NCBI RefSeq assembly: GCF_940143175.1
Contig: NZ_OW659496.1
Location: forward strand, 558,001-622,000
Direction of reading: 5' to 3'
Length of the DNA: 64,000 bases
From: Erysipelothrix amsterdamensis
Lineage (GTDB): Bacteria; Bacillota_I; Bacilli_A; Erysipelotrichales; Erysipelotrichaceae
The translations under genes were made by a program, and so were the position numbers. Under the pieces are notes generated by a model. That model had not been told where the DNA came from. It was given only the letters and a program-made list of their open reading frames with translations, and ran no database searches. This document shows, piece after piece, positions 35,913-45,653 of this stretch. Within the stretch, counting starts at the first letter, position 1. Each line of letters opens with the position of its first letter.

Positions 35913-38093
35913 TTGGAAAAGAAGAAGTTACGAAAAAGTGCAAACTATAAAGTTTTAATTGTTTCAATCACAATGGCGCTCCTCTTTGTTGTAGTGGGTG
36001 CCAATGTTTTTGTTGTCTCCGTACTGGGTTATCATTTAAACTCTGGTACGGATTTTCGTGATGATATCAACGGAATTCATACGGTAGAACGTAAAATTCC
36101 CGCAAATCGCGGTAAGATTGTTGATCGCAATGATACTGTCATTGCTCAAGATCTCGTAGCCTATACCTTACAGGCAAGTCTTGATGAATCACGCATGCAT
36201 TCTGACAAGACGCCTGCGCATATTGATGATAAAGAAAAAGCTGCAAAAGTGATTAGTGAGGTTATTGGAACCCCGTACGACAAGGTTTTGGAGATTATCA
36301 GCCAAGATGCACTTCAAGTTGAATTTGGTTATGCCGGTAAATACTTAACATTAGATCAAAAAACGGCTTTAGAGGAATCAGGAATTCCTGGACTTATGTT
36401 TGAAAAGATTATTACGCGAAATTATCCTTTAAAGGTATTTGCTTCTAAGTTGATTGGTTATTCTCAATATGATGAACTGGAAGAAGGCCAAATTGGTCAG
36501 ATGGGACTGGAAAGTGCTTATAATGATATTTTAGAGGGAACTAATGGATTTGAACAATACACTCATGATCGTGATAATTTCAGACTTCGTTTTGATGATG
36601 GTCAACGTAAAGATCCGATTAACGGTAATGATGTGAAGTTAACCCTTGATCGTGGAATTCAGGATTCTCTTGAACGCGCGTTGCTTGGCATTACCCAAGA
36701 TCCGGGTGTTAAGGCATCTGAAGCATGGGGAATTGTTATGGAAGTGAAAACCGGTAAAATTCTAGCGTGGGGTGATGCACCAAGTTTTGATCCGAATGCC
36801 CCAGACTTTAGTAATGGATTTACAAACCGTGTTTCTCAAAGTACTTTCGAACCGGGTTCAACGATGAAGACGTTTACGGTTGCGGCAGCCATTGAGGAAG
36901 GGGTATGGAATAACGAAGAAACCTTTGATTCCAATCCATTCCATGTTGGTGTTGAGAATAATAAAGCATACCGTTTACCAAGCGAAGATGGCAGTGTTCA
37001 TACGATTACCAACGCAGGGGGACATACTTATGGTCAAATGCGTTATGACTATGGATATGCCTTAAGTTCGAACGTTATGATTGCGGAGTTGTTGACTCGT
37101 AAATTGGATCCGGAAGTGTTTCATGATTATCTCTATAAACTTGGATTCTTTAAGAATGTAAATACGGATAAAATACCTGAAGAGCAAGGGTATGATTTAT
37201 GGCAAGAACCGCTTGAGAAAATCAGTAATGGTTTCGGTCAAGGTTCGAGTGCTTCGATTCTGCAACTCGCTCAAGCATACACCTCAGTTTTAAATAACGG
37301 GGTAATGGTGAAACCTTATTACATTGACGAAATTAAAAACTCCCAAACGGGTGAAGTTATTTATAAAGGTCAAACACAAAATCTTGGAAAGGTGTTTTCT
37401 GAAGAAACAGCGAAGAAAGTTCAAGATTTAATGCGTTACGTTGTGGATATTACCGGTTCAGGATATCGTTTTAATATACCTGAGACGAATGTGATTGCGA
37501 AGACAGGGACTGCACAAACGGTTGTGGAAGGGGTGCCGGGTTATTCACCGACAATCTATAACTTTTCAAGTGCTGTAGCTTTACCTTATGAAGATCCTGA
37601 AGTGCTTGTTTATACTGCATATAAAGCGAATTATGGACATGATGTCGATTATTCAGCGGTTTATATTAGGGATGTTCTTCATAAGATTGCCGCTACTTAC
37701 GGTATGACCAATGAGGGTGGTAAAGAATCGATTAATGAAATTACAGTTCAAGAACTACAAAATTACATTAATTCACCGGTTCCTAAAGCAAAAGAATCCC
37801 TTGAATCATTGGGATATAAACCAATTGTTATTGGTGATGGTGAGACGGTAATTAATCAAAAACCAGAAGTTAACCGTCAGGTTATCAATAATGAACGCGT
37901 CTATCTTTATGCGGGTGATCATAATATGACCATGCCTGATTTTAAAGGCTGGACACGTAAGGAAATTTTCAGTTTTATGAGTATCTCAGGTTTAAATGCG
38001 GAAGTGAGTGGTTCGGGCTATGTTACCGAGCAGTCGATCCCTCCTGGAACAATTTTCACAAAAGATGATACGGTTTCACTTAAACTGAATTAA
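35913..38093 (+). CDS. Septal class B penicillin-binding protein with PASTA domains
   Basis: A 726-residue transpeptidase, FtsI/PBP2B type. TM about 12-37, dimerisation region about 55-220, transpeptidase with FEPGSTMKTF (active Ser), SSNVM (SxN) and AKTGTA (KTG). Two C-terminal PASTA-like repeats (about 620-672 and 673-726). It cross-links septal peptidoglycan. Start appears to be TTG 35913 with GGTGAT upstream, 2 nt after ftsL; no ATG fits before the TM. ftsW and murG do not follow in this cluster. Confidence 0.93.
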   Translation: MEKKKLRKSANYKVLIVSITMALLFVVVGANVFVVSVLGYHLNSGTDFRDDINGIHTVERKIPANRGKIVDRNDTVIAQDLVAYTLQASLDESRMHSDKTPAHIDDKEKAAKVISEVIGTPYDKVLEIISQDALQVEFGYAGKYLTLDQKTALEESGIPGLMFEKIITRNYPLKVFASKLIGYSQYDELEEGQIGQMGLESAYNDILEGTNGFEQYTHDRDNFRLRFDDGQRKDPINGNDVKLTLDRGIQDSLERALLGITQDPGVKASEAWGIVMEVKTGKILAWGDAPSFDPNAPDFSNGFTNRVSQSTFEPGSTMKTFTVAAAIEEGVWNNEETFDSNPFHVGVENNKAYRLPSEDGSVHTITNAGGHTYGQMRYDYGYALSSNVMIAELLTRKLDPEVFHDYLYKLGFFKNVNTDKIPEEQGYDLWQEPLEKISNGFGQGSSASILQLAQAYTSVLNNGVMVKPYYIDEIKNSQTGEVIYKGQTQNLGKVFSEETAKKVQDLMRYVVDITGSGYRFNIPETNVIAKTGTAQTVVEGVPGYSPTIYNFSSAVALPYEDPEVLVYTAYKANYGHDVDYSAVYIRDVLHKIAATYGMTNEGGKESINEITVQELQNYINSPVPKAKESLESLGYKPIVIGDGETVINQKPEVNRQVINNERVYLYAGDHNMTMPDFKGWTRKEIFSFMSISGLNAEVSGSGYVTEQSIPPGTIFTKDDTVSLKLN

Positions 38094-38132
38094 GAATTTG
38101 TTATAATAAGTAAGATGTAAGGGAGAAATATT

Positions 38133-39095
38133 ATGATTGTAGGAATTATCGCAATGTTAACAGCATTTGCACTCAGTGTTGTTGCTTACCCAAGGTTTAT
38201 TAGTTATCTTCAGAAGAGCAACATGGAACAAAAAGTTAGTGAATATGCACTAGAAGAATTTAAAAATAAACAAAAAACACCAACATTTGGAGGATTTGTT
38301 TTTGTAATTATTCCTGTTTTAGTTGCTCTTGTCTTTAACGGTTTTAATTTCAATGGCTCAGTTCTTTTACTTATTGGTGTGTATGCAATGTATGCACTTA
38401 TCGGTTTAATTGATGATTATAAAATTGTTAAAGAAGGAAAAAATGATGGCCTTTCACCAAAAGTTAAAATGCTGTCACAATTATTACTTGCTGTGATTTT
38501 CTATGTTATCTATATAAAAATGGGTGGCGATAATAAACTTGCGATTCCTTTTATGAAAGAACCCCTTGATCTGGGTTGGTTCTATTTACCACTTATAATG
38601 TTCATCTTTGCAGGCTCTTCAAATGCTGTAAATCTAACGGATGGTATGGATGGCTTAGCGAGCGGAACAAGTGTTATTGGTTTTGCAGCATTTGCTTTTG
38701 TTGCATACACCTTGAACCGTATGGATGTGTTTATGGTTCTTTTAGCGGTTATTGGTGGTCTTCTTGGATTTTTAGTTTATAATCGAAAACCCGCGAAGAT
38801 TATTATGGGTGATGTTGGGTCGCTTGCGCTAGGTGCTTTATTTGCAGGGGTTTCCGTTTTACTCAATAAAGAAATTCTTTTAGCGATCGTTGGAGGTGTT
38901 TTTGTATTTGAAACACTATGTGTCATTATCCAGCGTACTTCTTGGAAGTTAAGACATAAAAAAGTATTTAAATATACACCGATTCATTACAGTTTTACGC
39001 TCAATGGTTGGAAAGAAGAAAATGTCGTCAATTTCTTCTATGCACTTGGTGTAGCCTTCGCAATCATTGGTTTAGCATTAAACGCGATTGCATAA
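38133..39095 (+). CDS. mraY: Phospho-MurNAc-pentapeptide transferase MraY
   Basis: A 320-residue integral membrane enzyme (about 10 TM) making lipid I. Acidic motif GLIDDYKIVKEG, NAVNLTDGMDGLASG with the catalytic Asp residues, IIMGDVGSLALG, and the HYSFTLNGWKE loop, which is a shifted form of the usual HHHFE motif. SD AAGGGAG upstream. Normal length. Confidence 0.97.
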   Translation: MIVGIIAMLTAFALSVVAYPRFISYLQKSNMEQKVSEYALEEFKNKQKTPTFGGFVFVIIPVLVALVFNGFNFNGSVLLLIGVYAMYALIGLIDDYKIVKEGKNDGLSPKVKMLSQLLLAVIFYVIYIKMGGDNKLAIPFMKEPLDLGWFYLPLIMFIFAGSSNAVNLTDGMDGLASGTSVIGFAAFAFVAYTLNRMDVFMVLLAVIGGLLGFLVYNRKPAKIIMGDVGSLALGALFAGVSVLLNKEILLAIVGGVFVFETLCVIIQRTSWKLRHKKVFKYTPIHYSFTLNGWKEENVVNFFYALGVAFAIIGLALNAIA

Positions 39096-39096
39096 T

Positions 39097-40371
39097 ATGA
39101 AAGCGTTAATTATCGGAGGAGCACGTTCAGGAATTGGATGTGCTCGTCTTCTTAATAAAGAGGGTTTTGAAGTAGTATTGACGACAAATCAAGACTTTCC
39201 AGAACGTTTCGAACTCGAAGGATTAGGGATTCGCGTTTCTTTAGATGATAAAGATATGCGTCTTGTGGATGCATACGACTTCGTTATAAAGAATCCGGGG
39301 ATACCCAATGATCATCCGCTTGTTTCCCAATTTTCAAACATCTATAATGAGATTGAAATTGCATCTCGTTATGCAAAACACGCGAAATTTTACGCGATAT
39401 CTGGGACGAATGGTAAAACAACTACAACAACATGTCTTCATGAAATGCTATTAAAAAAAGATTCGAGTGCACTTCTTGCCGGGAATGTAGGTTACGCACT
39501 CAGTGAAGCTGTCTATCGCGATGGGGATCTTCCACGCGATGTTGCTTTAGAGATATCCGCATTTCAAATGGAAGGGACACCTACATTTTCACCAGAAGTG
39601 TATGCGCTTATGAATTTAAGTCCAGATCACATGGATCGTTATGACCATGTCGATGACTATTACAAAGCTAAGTTAAATCTATTACCGCATGTTAAAACGT
39701 TTATTAGAAATTGTGATGATCAAAATATCATGCGTTTGACACAAGATTATCAAGGGCTTGTTTATGATTTATCCATGACTCACGACGCGGATATTTGTCT
39801 TCGTGAGGGTTGGGTCTATTTTCTAGATATTCCACTTTTTGAAGTATCTACATTAAAACTTGTAGGTGCCCATAATCTGATGAACGCTGCCTTTGCAGCA
39901 ACACTAGCATTTCTAGCAGGTGTGAGCCTTCATGATATTCAAGATGTAATTCATACGTTTCGTGGTGTAGAACATCGTATTGAATTTGTCGATGAAGTGG
40001 ATGGTGTTCGCTATTACAATGACTCCAAGGCAACCAATCCTGAGTCTACGGAAGTTTGCCTTCAAGCTTTTGAAAAGCCAATTATTTTACTCGCAGGTGG
40101 TTTCGATAAGCATATTTCATTTGATTTACTTAAACCTTATGAAGATCGCATTAAAATGCTGTTTGTATTCGGAGAAAGTGCGGATCAGATTCGTGAAGTG
40201 TTTCCGTTTGCGATGAAAGTTGATACCATGAAAACTGCCTTTATGGAGGCAAAATCTCATGCATCATCCGGTGACATCATTGTGTTATCACCCGCATGTG
40301 CAAGTTATGATCAATTTGAAAATTTTGAAATTCGTGGTAACATATTTAAAGAATACGTTAAAACTCTCTAG
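39097..40371 (+). CDS. murD: UDP-MurNAc-L-Ala:D-Glu ligase MurD
   Basis: A 424-residue Mur ligase adding D-Glu to the stem peptide. N-terminal Rossmann domain (IIGGARSGIGCARLL), ATP site AISGTNGKTTTTT, ALEISAFQMEG, and YNDSKATNPEST with the conserved basic/acidic residues. ATG 39097 lies 1 nt after the mraY stop and lacks a clear SD, so it may depend on coupling; in-frame TTG 39088 is the alternative. Confidence 0.96.
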   Translation: MKALIIGGARSGIGCARLLNKEGFEVVLTTNQDFPERFELEGLGIRVSLDDKDMRLVDAYDFVIKNPGIPNDHPLVSQFSNIYNEIEIASRYAKHAKFYAISGTNGKTTTTTCLHEMLLKKDSSALLAGNVGYALSEAVYRDGDLPRDVALEISAFQMEGTPTFSPEVYALMNLSPDHMDRYDHVDDYYKAKLNLLPHVKTFIRNCDDQNIMRLTQDYQGLVYDLSMTHDADICLREGWVYFLDIPLFEVSTLKLVGAHNLMNAAFAATLAFLAGVSLHDIQDVIHTFRGVEHRIEFVDEVDGVRYYNDSKATNPESTEVCLQAFEKPIILLAGGFDKHISFDLLKPYEDRIKMLFVFGESADQIREVFPFAMKVDTMKTAFMEAKSHASSGDIIVLSPACASYDQFENFEIRGNIFKEYVKTL

Positions 40372-40392
40372 TTAGAGTTTTTTCTTTTGCGT
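40368..40392 (+). terminator. Weak terminator after murD
   Basis: AACTCTC-TAGT-TAGAGTTTTTTCTTTT: a short AACTCT/AGAGTT stem including the murD TAG, then a T-rich run. Confidence 0.6.
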
Positions 40393-40431
40393 TTTTCGTG
40401 TATCATATACGTGATGAGACGAGGTGAATGT

Positions 40432-40719
40432 ATGAAAGATGAAAACACACAACAATTTAAATTGTTACTAACATTAAGACTTCGTCAAATACATAATAAT
40501 GGATTAGAAGGCGTTTCATATGATGATTTGTACCGCATGTTTACAACCTATGTATGGCGTCATAAAGAGCCAACTCGGTTAAGTGAATTGGCCGATGATA
40601 TTTTTAAAACGACTGATGAAGATGTTGTAAGGTGGCTTGCAACTGAGTCTAAAATCAATGGGTTAAAATCATCTCTTGAAGACTATCAAAATTTATTTGA
40701 GGATGAGGAGATTCAATGA
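40432..40719 (+). CDS. ComN-like post-transcriptional regulator
   Basis: A 95-residue helical acidic protein starting at ATG 40432 (GAGGTGA 5 nt upstream; earlier in-frame starts lack an SD). The size, the SYDDLYRMFTTYVWRHKEPTRLSEL block and the position right before secDF-recJ-apt-rel match ComN/YrzD of Bacillus, which controls comE mRNA. The call rests mostly on synteny. Overlaps the next start by 4 nt (ATGA). Confidence 0.55.
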   Translation: MKDENTQQFKLLLTLRLRQIHNNGLEGVSYDDLYRMFTTYVWRHKEPTRLSELADDIFKTTDEDVVRWLATESKINGLKSSLEDYQNLFEDEEIQ

Positions 40720-42428
40720 AAACTAAAGCTGAATTAAGAGTTTCGTTTATTGTAATCATTGTTACCGTGCTTGTAGGGTTTTTGACACTTACGACGGTTG
40801 GGAGATTGAATACGGGTTTAGGATTTGGACATGATGTACGCTTGATTGTGGAAACGAAAGATCGAACAGGCTTAAACAATTTTCTTTCGAATCAGACACG
40901 AAACAACCGGGAATGGCGTAAACGTGTCATTGATTCAAATCACTATGCTTTATCGTTTTCAGGTGTTGAAAACATTTCGGATTTAGTTAACAGTATTGAT
41001 GCCCATGTTTCAGATCTTGTGGTTTGGAATACAGGGACGTTTGGATCAGTGACAAAATTAATCAGCACTCAGAGTTTTATTAGTTTATATTTAGTTTTAT
41101 TTATGGCTTTAACGGCAGGCTATTTCTGTTTTAGGTTTCGGTTTTTTGGGTGGATTGCAGGGATGGAGATTGTAATTGGTGTTATGTTATCCCTGCTTTT
41201 AGTTTCTTTATTTGGATATCCATTCACAAAATCTCTATGGTATTCTGTACTGATTTCATTTATGATGCTTGTTTATCAGAAGCAGATGTATTTAGTGGAT
41301 TCAGAAGGTTTGACGCTGCATGAAGTTGTGGAATCACGACAGGATATCCGTAAACGACACATTCGTGTGTCATTGTTGCATTCGGCGTTCTATCTAATCT
41401 TTGGTTTTGTGGCGGTTGTCTTGAACCGTTATGGTCTTGTACGGACGGGATGGTATATGATTTTCTTAGGTTATATCGTTTTGATCCAATTTCTCTTATT
41501 TAATTTTGTTTTTGAACGATTCTTACTCAAAATTCCGAAATCTTCGAGTTTTGTACAATTTCAAAATATAAATGTTTTAAAAATAACCCAACCAACGCAT
41601 ATTCTGTTTAAAAATACAGTTTCTGTGATGCTTGCGGTTTTGCTTTTGAGTACACTGTTTGCGATTCCTAAAGGGATTGATTTACATAAGGGGTGGGATT
41701 TTGCGAATCAGAATGTTCTCATCATGAATGATGCTCGCTCAACTGCTTATCTTGAATTACAAGCTACGCTTTATGAAGTAGGAATCTTTGATAATCAATT
41801 AAGTTATGAGGTAACTGAACAAGGCGATACGTGGATTCATTTTGATGAAAATGTTACGTCGAAACAATTGGGTGCTGCGGCACGTGGCGTGAAAACAAAA
41901 TTTAATGTTAAGGGGACCTATTACGATACCCACGAAAATTTATTTCCATTGGAAGATGTAGATTTCTATCTAACCTTGGGTGTATTTATTTTGGCATCAT
42001 GGATTATGGTTAGTTGTATTTTTGGGTTTAAGCGCAGTATTCTAATTCCAATATTAAGCGTACTGTCTTCAATACTCTTTGTGTTTTTAACCATGATCTA
42101 TCACATTAAGTGGAGCAGGGAGACGGTTTATATTGTGTGGACAATACCGCTTATTATTGGCTGTTATTACAGTTCACAATATTCCCTAAATCGATTCTTT
42201 AATTTAGATCTCTTTGAATCGGAGTTTATGGATTCATTGATGCTTAATGTAATTTTGTTTGCGATTATTTCAACGCCTATTCTAATTATTATTCCTGTTC
42301 CAATAACGGTTGAAATGATTGCGATTTTAATGATGATGATTTTCTCGATTTACTTAGCGTTAATCATTCTTTACTGTATTGCTTGGTTAATTAGAAGGTG
42401 GGTACAAAAACGTGAACGATTTGTTTAA
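40716..42428 (+). CDS. Degenerate SecDF-like membrane protein
   Basis: A 570-residue protein with about 12 TM in two halves of 1+5, each with an extracellular loop after TM1, as in fused SecDF (Bacillus 737 residues). GLGFGHDVRLIV (34-45) and GIDLHKG (320-326) match the SecD/SecF post-TM1 motifs GLDLxGG and GIDFxGG. The extracellular P1 loop is only about 75 residues. The proton-relay motifs are lost: GMAVDAN is replaced by SFMMLVYQ, and GYSINDTIVxFDR by GCYYSSQYSLNRF (482-494). Locus (before recJ-apt-rel) is that of secDF. Probably a diverged SecDF of altered or lost energetics. Confidence 0.72.
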   Translation: MKTKAELRVSFIVIIVTVLVGFLTLTTVGRLNTGLGFGHDVRLIVETKDRTGLNNFLSNQTRNNREWRKRVIDSNHYALSFSGVENISDLVNSIDAHVSDLVVWNTGTFGSVTKLISTQSFISLYLVLFMALTAGYFCFRFRFFGWIAGMEIVIGVMLSLLLVSLFGYPFTKSLWYSVLISFMMLVYQKQMYLVDSEGLTLHEVVESRQDIRKRHIRVSLLHSAFYLIFGFVAVVLNRYGLVRTGWYMIFLGYIVLIQFLLFNFVFERFLLKIPKSSSFVQFQNINVLKITQPTHILFKNTVSVMLAVLLLSTLFAIPKGIDLHKGWDFANQNVLIMNDARSTAYLELQATLYEVGIFDNQLSYEVTEQGDTWIHFDENVTSKQLGAAARGVKTKFNVKGTYYDTHENLFPLEDVDFYLTLGVFILASWIMVSCIFGFKRSILIPILSVLSSILFVFLTMIYHIKWSRETVYIVWTIPLIIGCYYSSQYSLNRFFNLDLFESEFMDSLMLNVILFAIISTPILIIIPVPITVEMIAILMMMIFSIYLALIILYCIAWLIRRWVQKRERFV

Positions 42429-43953
42429 TTCTTTATCACCGCTTGTCCAAGAAACACTAAAATCAATGCACTTGTCAGATATTCAGTTACAGGAATTGTT
42501 TGATCCGACAGATCATATTGTTTCAAATGAAGCCATCGATGCGATGATTCGTTTTTATCAATCAGCCACAAAACTAATTGTATGTGGCGATTATGATTGT
42601 GATGGTGTTTCTTCAACAAGTATTGCGGTGTTATTAGCAAAAAAATGTAAGATTGAAGTGGGATACTATATTCCAAATCGACTTAAAGAAGGTTATGGTG
42701 TTTCTAAAGATACCATTACAATGGCCCATGAACGCGGGTATAAGGATGTCTTAATTATTGACAACGGTGTTAAGGCACATGAAGAAATCGCTTATGCGAA
42801 GTCTTTAGGAATGCAAGTAGCCGTCGTGGACCATCATATTATTGATGAACCGGTAATGGCAGATGCATTTTTACATCCGGATGTATGCAGTCCTTATGAA
42901 GCGTCGATGTGTGCAAGTGGTTTAATCTACTGTGTGGCGGAGGCGATGGGGCTTGCGGATGCGTACATGCTTGCGATGGCGTGTACTGCAACGGTTGCGG
43001 ATGTTATGCCTTTATGGGGTAAAAACCGAGAAATTGTTCGAAAAGGAATTGATGCACTCAATCAAAATCAGTTCTTACAATTTGATGCATTAGTGAAGCG
43101 TAATCGCTTTACACATTACTCTGCGAAATTGCTTTCGTTTCAAGCAATTCCTAAAATTAATACGGTGGGACGATTGGGTGATTTGGCCAATGTGAATACT
43201 TTAGTTCAGTACTTTACAACGACGGATGAATCGGTGATTACCTCCTATGCGAAACAGTTATTTAAATTGAATGACTATCGCAAAGAACAAGGAAAAGCAC
43301 TTAAAGAAGTTGCGATGACGCAGGTGAATGATGATCCGATCCAAATTATTGTCGATAAACGGTTTCATGAAGGGTTGTTAGGGATTGTAGCCAATCAAGT
43401 AGCTCAAGAAACCATGAAACCGACCTTAGTCTTGACGGAATATGATAATGTCCTAAAGGGCAGTGCACGGAGTATGACGTTTTCGTTACAAGATATATTT
43501 ACAGAAGTTCGTTCAGATTACTTTGTAGCAATGGGTGGGCATGATTTCGCTTATGGAATGACGCTTAATAAAGCAACCTTTGAGGATTTTAAATCCGATG
43601 TGAACCAGCTTGTTTCGGATTTTGGTACATTTGAAGGACGTCGTGAATCGGTTCTTGCAATTGATCCATCATGGATCACGAAAACGGCTCTTGAACAATT
43701 ACGTCAGCTTGAACCCTTTGGTGAAGGTTTTAAACTACCGTTAATGAGTATTGATATACCGCGTGATTTCCAATTGTACAACCTCAATGGTTATGGTTTT
43801 AAATACGCATTTAATAACTTTTCATTTGATGAAGCAGTATTTTTTACACAACAATATCAAAAATACCAACTTCAAACAGCACGACGTTTAATTGGAACCT
43901 TAGATTTAGACAGTCGTTCAAAAAATGTATTGTTCGTGGAAGATTTTGAATAA
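42412..43953 (+). CDS. recJ: Single-strand DNA exonuclease RecJ (short form)
   Basis: A 513-residue DHH-family 5'-3' exonuclease in recombination and repair. Mn-binding motifs GDYDCDG (59-65), DNG (117-119), VVDHH (138-142), then a DHHA1 part (GLLGIVANQVAQE, MGGHDFAYG). Bacillus RecJ is near 790 residues; the extra C-terminal domain is absent here. GTG 42412 with AAGGTGGG upstream; overlaps the SecDF-like gene by 17 nt. Confidence 0.9.
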   Translation: MNDLFNSLSPLVQETLKSMHLSDIQLQELFDPTDHIVSNEAIDAMIRFYQSATKLIVCGDYDCDGVSSTSIAVLLAKKCKIEVGYYIPNRLKEGYGVSKDTITMAHERGYKDVLIIDNGVKAHEEIAYAKSLGMQVAVVDHHIIDEPVMADAFLHPDVCSPYEASMCASGLIYCVAEAMGLADAYMLAMACTATVADVMPLWGKNREIVRKGIDALNQNQFLQFDALVKRNRFTHYSAKLLSFQAIPKINTVGRLGDLANVNTLVQYFTTTDESVITSYAKQLFKLNDYRKEQGKALKEVAMTQVNDDPIQIIVDKRFHEGLLGIVANQVAQETMKPTLVLTEYDNVLKGSARSMTFSLQDIFTEVRSDYFVAMGGHDFAYGMTLNKATFEDFKSDVNQLVSDFGTFEGRRESVLAIDPSWITKTALEQLRQLEPFGEGFKLPLMSIDIPRDFQLYNLNGYGFKYAFNNFSFDEAVFFTQQYQKYQLQTARRLIGTLDLDSRSKNVLFVEDFE

Positions 43954-43991
43954 CTTGTGATATGATAGGACTATTGAATAGGAGGCATGTT

Positions 43992-45623
43992 ATGTTTAAA
44001 ACATTTTTAGCTACAGTATTACTTCTCAGTGGTATTGGGCAAAATCCACAAATTAATAAGCAACCCATTGCGGATAAGATTCCTCCTACATCACGTCGTG
44101 TTGCGGTGACGCAAGATGATGCGGAAGTTGTAAAAGATCCTATAAAAATTAAACAGGCTAAATATGATCTGTATGAAAATTCAAGCATGCAGATTGATTT
44201 CACCTTAGAAGGTCTAAGTAAACAAGCGACGGTATCTTTCAAAAGCGAAAATCCAGATATTGTAAGTGTATCGGAAAAAGGTTTGATTACTGCACTTGCG
44301 AAGGGTTCATCCATCATTACGATTGTAGCGGTGGATGGGGAAGAAATCTATACGAAAGAAATCAGTGTTAAAGTAAATGTTCTTGATGGGACCATTAATT
44401 TTAAAAATGAAGATGTGTATATTAACCGCGGTTTTGAATATGAGTTGGAATATACCTTAAGTAATGATGCTATGAAAGATAAAAGCATTATTTGGTCTTC
44501 GGACAATACAGCGGTTGCGGATGTTGTGAATGGAAAAGTGACAGCAAAATCAGCTGGTACAACAACCATCACAGCGCGTATCGGGACAATTACATCAAGT
44601 GTAAAAGTTACTGTAACAATTCCCTTACGTGATATCGAGTTTAATCCGTCTAATCTGACGATCGTTTTGGCAGATGAAGTAGAAATTCCAGATCTTATTT
44701 TTGTGCCTTATGATACAACAACGTCCCGGAATGCGAGTTATGTTTCGGAAGATAATGGCATCGTTGAAGTTGTGGAAGATCGTCTAATTGCGAAAAAAAT
44801 TGGGAAAACGAAAGTTACCGCAACGATTGGTGAACACCACGCTGAATTAGAAGTAACGGTTAAGTCCAAGCAAACGGAATCGGGCGCTGATATTATCAAA
44901 TTAAAAGTTGATAAAGAAGAAGGGGATCGCCTTGTACTTGTAACAGATAACTTAAGTAAGTCTGAAAATCAAAAGTATGCCTTAACGTTACCGGATGAGA
45001 TACTAACCAAGTTTATTGAAGCGCGTGATCATTCGGAAGTAATCCTGGTCCTCGATGATGTTTTACTCGAAAAAGATATGTCTAATTTGGAATCATTTAT
45101 TGTTTCGGAAACCGTAATGAGTGCATTGACGGATAAAACCTTATCCATTCACTTAGTTGATAAACGAAATGTTCCACTCATTATCTACAATTTCCAAGGC
45201 TCATACCCGCATGATGTGGATTTACGATTTAAGATCATTCAGATTACGGAGCGTTCACCGTTGTATGAACAATTATCAGGACGTGCTTTTGAATTGGTGT
45301 TTGCGAATCAAGCTCAATTTGGCGAAGGCACAACCGTGGAATTATCTGCGAAATTAATTGAGTCAACGTTTTCGCAAATGCACTTTATTTATGAGCGGAC
45401 CAATAAAAACGAATTAGAGTTTACCAATCAAGAAGTATCGGTATCCAATGAGGACCGACTCAAATTTTCAGTTACCAATAATGACTACGTGATTACGTTT
45501 AATAAACTGGCGAAGACAGATGATCATTTTATCATCATCTCTTTATTAATCATCGTATTGACAATTGTTGGAGGAAGCGGTTTTTTCTATTTTAATAAGT
45601 ACAAGAAAAAGAAAAAACTATGA
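43992..45623 (+). CDS. Membrane-anchored Ig-like (BIG2) domain protein
   Basis: A 543-residue surface-facing protein: signal peptide (MFKTFLATVLLLSGIG), three BIG2-like repeats at about 45-125, 126-205 and 206-285 (SENPDIVSVSEKGLITALAKG; SSDNTAVADVVNGKVTAKSAG), an unassigned beta-rich region to about 500, and a C-terminal TM (about 508-530) followed by KKKKK. There is no LPxTG, so it stays in the membrane. ATG 43992 follows AGGAGG. Inserted between recJ and apt, where Bacillus has no such gene. Adhesion or wall binding is only a guess. Confidence 0.78.
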   Translation: MFKTFLATVLLLSGIGQNPQINKQPIADKIPPTSRRVAVTQDDAEVVKDPIKIKQAKYDLYENSSMQIDFTLEGLSKQATVSFKSENPDIVSVSEKGLITALAKGSSIITIVAVDGEEIYTKEISVKVNVLDGTINFKNEDVYINRGFEYELEYTLSNDAMKDKSIIWSSDNTAVADVVNGKVTAKSAGTTTITARIGTITSSVKVTVTIPLRDIEFNPSNLTIVLADEVEIPDLIFVPYDTTTSRNASYVSEDNGIVEVVEDRLIAKKIGKTKVTATIGEHHAELEVTVKSKQTESGADIIKLKVDKEEGDRLVLVTDNLSKSENQKYALTLPDEILTKFIEARDHSEVILVLDDVLLEKDMSNLESFIVSETVMSALTDKTLSIHLVDKRNVPLIIYNFQGSYPHDVDLRFKIIQITERSPLYEQLSGRAFELVFANQAQFGEGTTVELSAKLIESTFSQMHFIYERTNKNELEFTNQEVSVSNEDRLKFSVTNNDYVITFNKLAKTDDHFIIISLLIIVLTIVGGSGFFYFNKYKKKKKL

Positions 45624-45629
45624 TATAAT
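45624..45629 (+). promoter_or_regulatory. -10 element of apt
   Basis: TATAAT immediately after the preceding stop codon, 24 nt before the apt start. Confidence 0.5.
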
Positions 45630-45653
45630 AATGATTGTACTTTGGAGGATGTT

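Noticed and set aside
43844-44317. 157-codon minus-strand ORF across the recJ end and the BIG2 gene start
   Set aside because: Spans the end of one real gene and the SD and start of the next; no SD or family match of its own.
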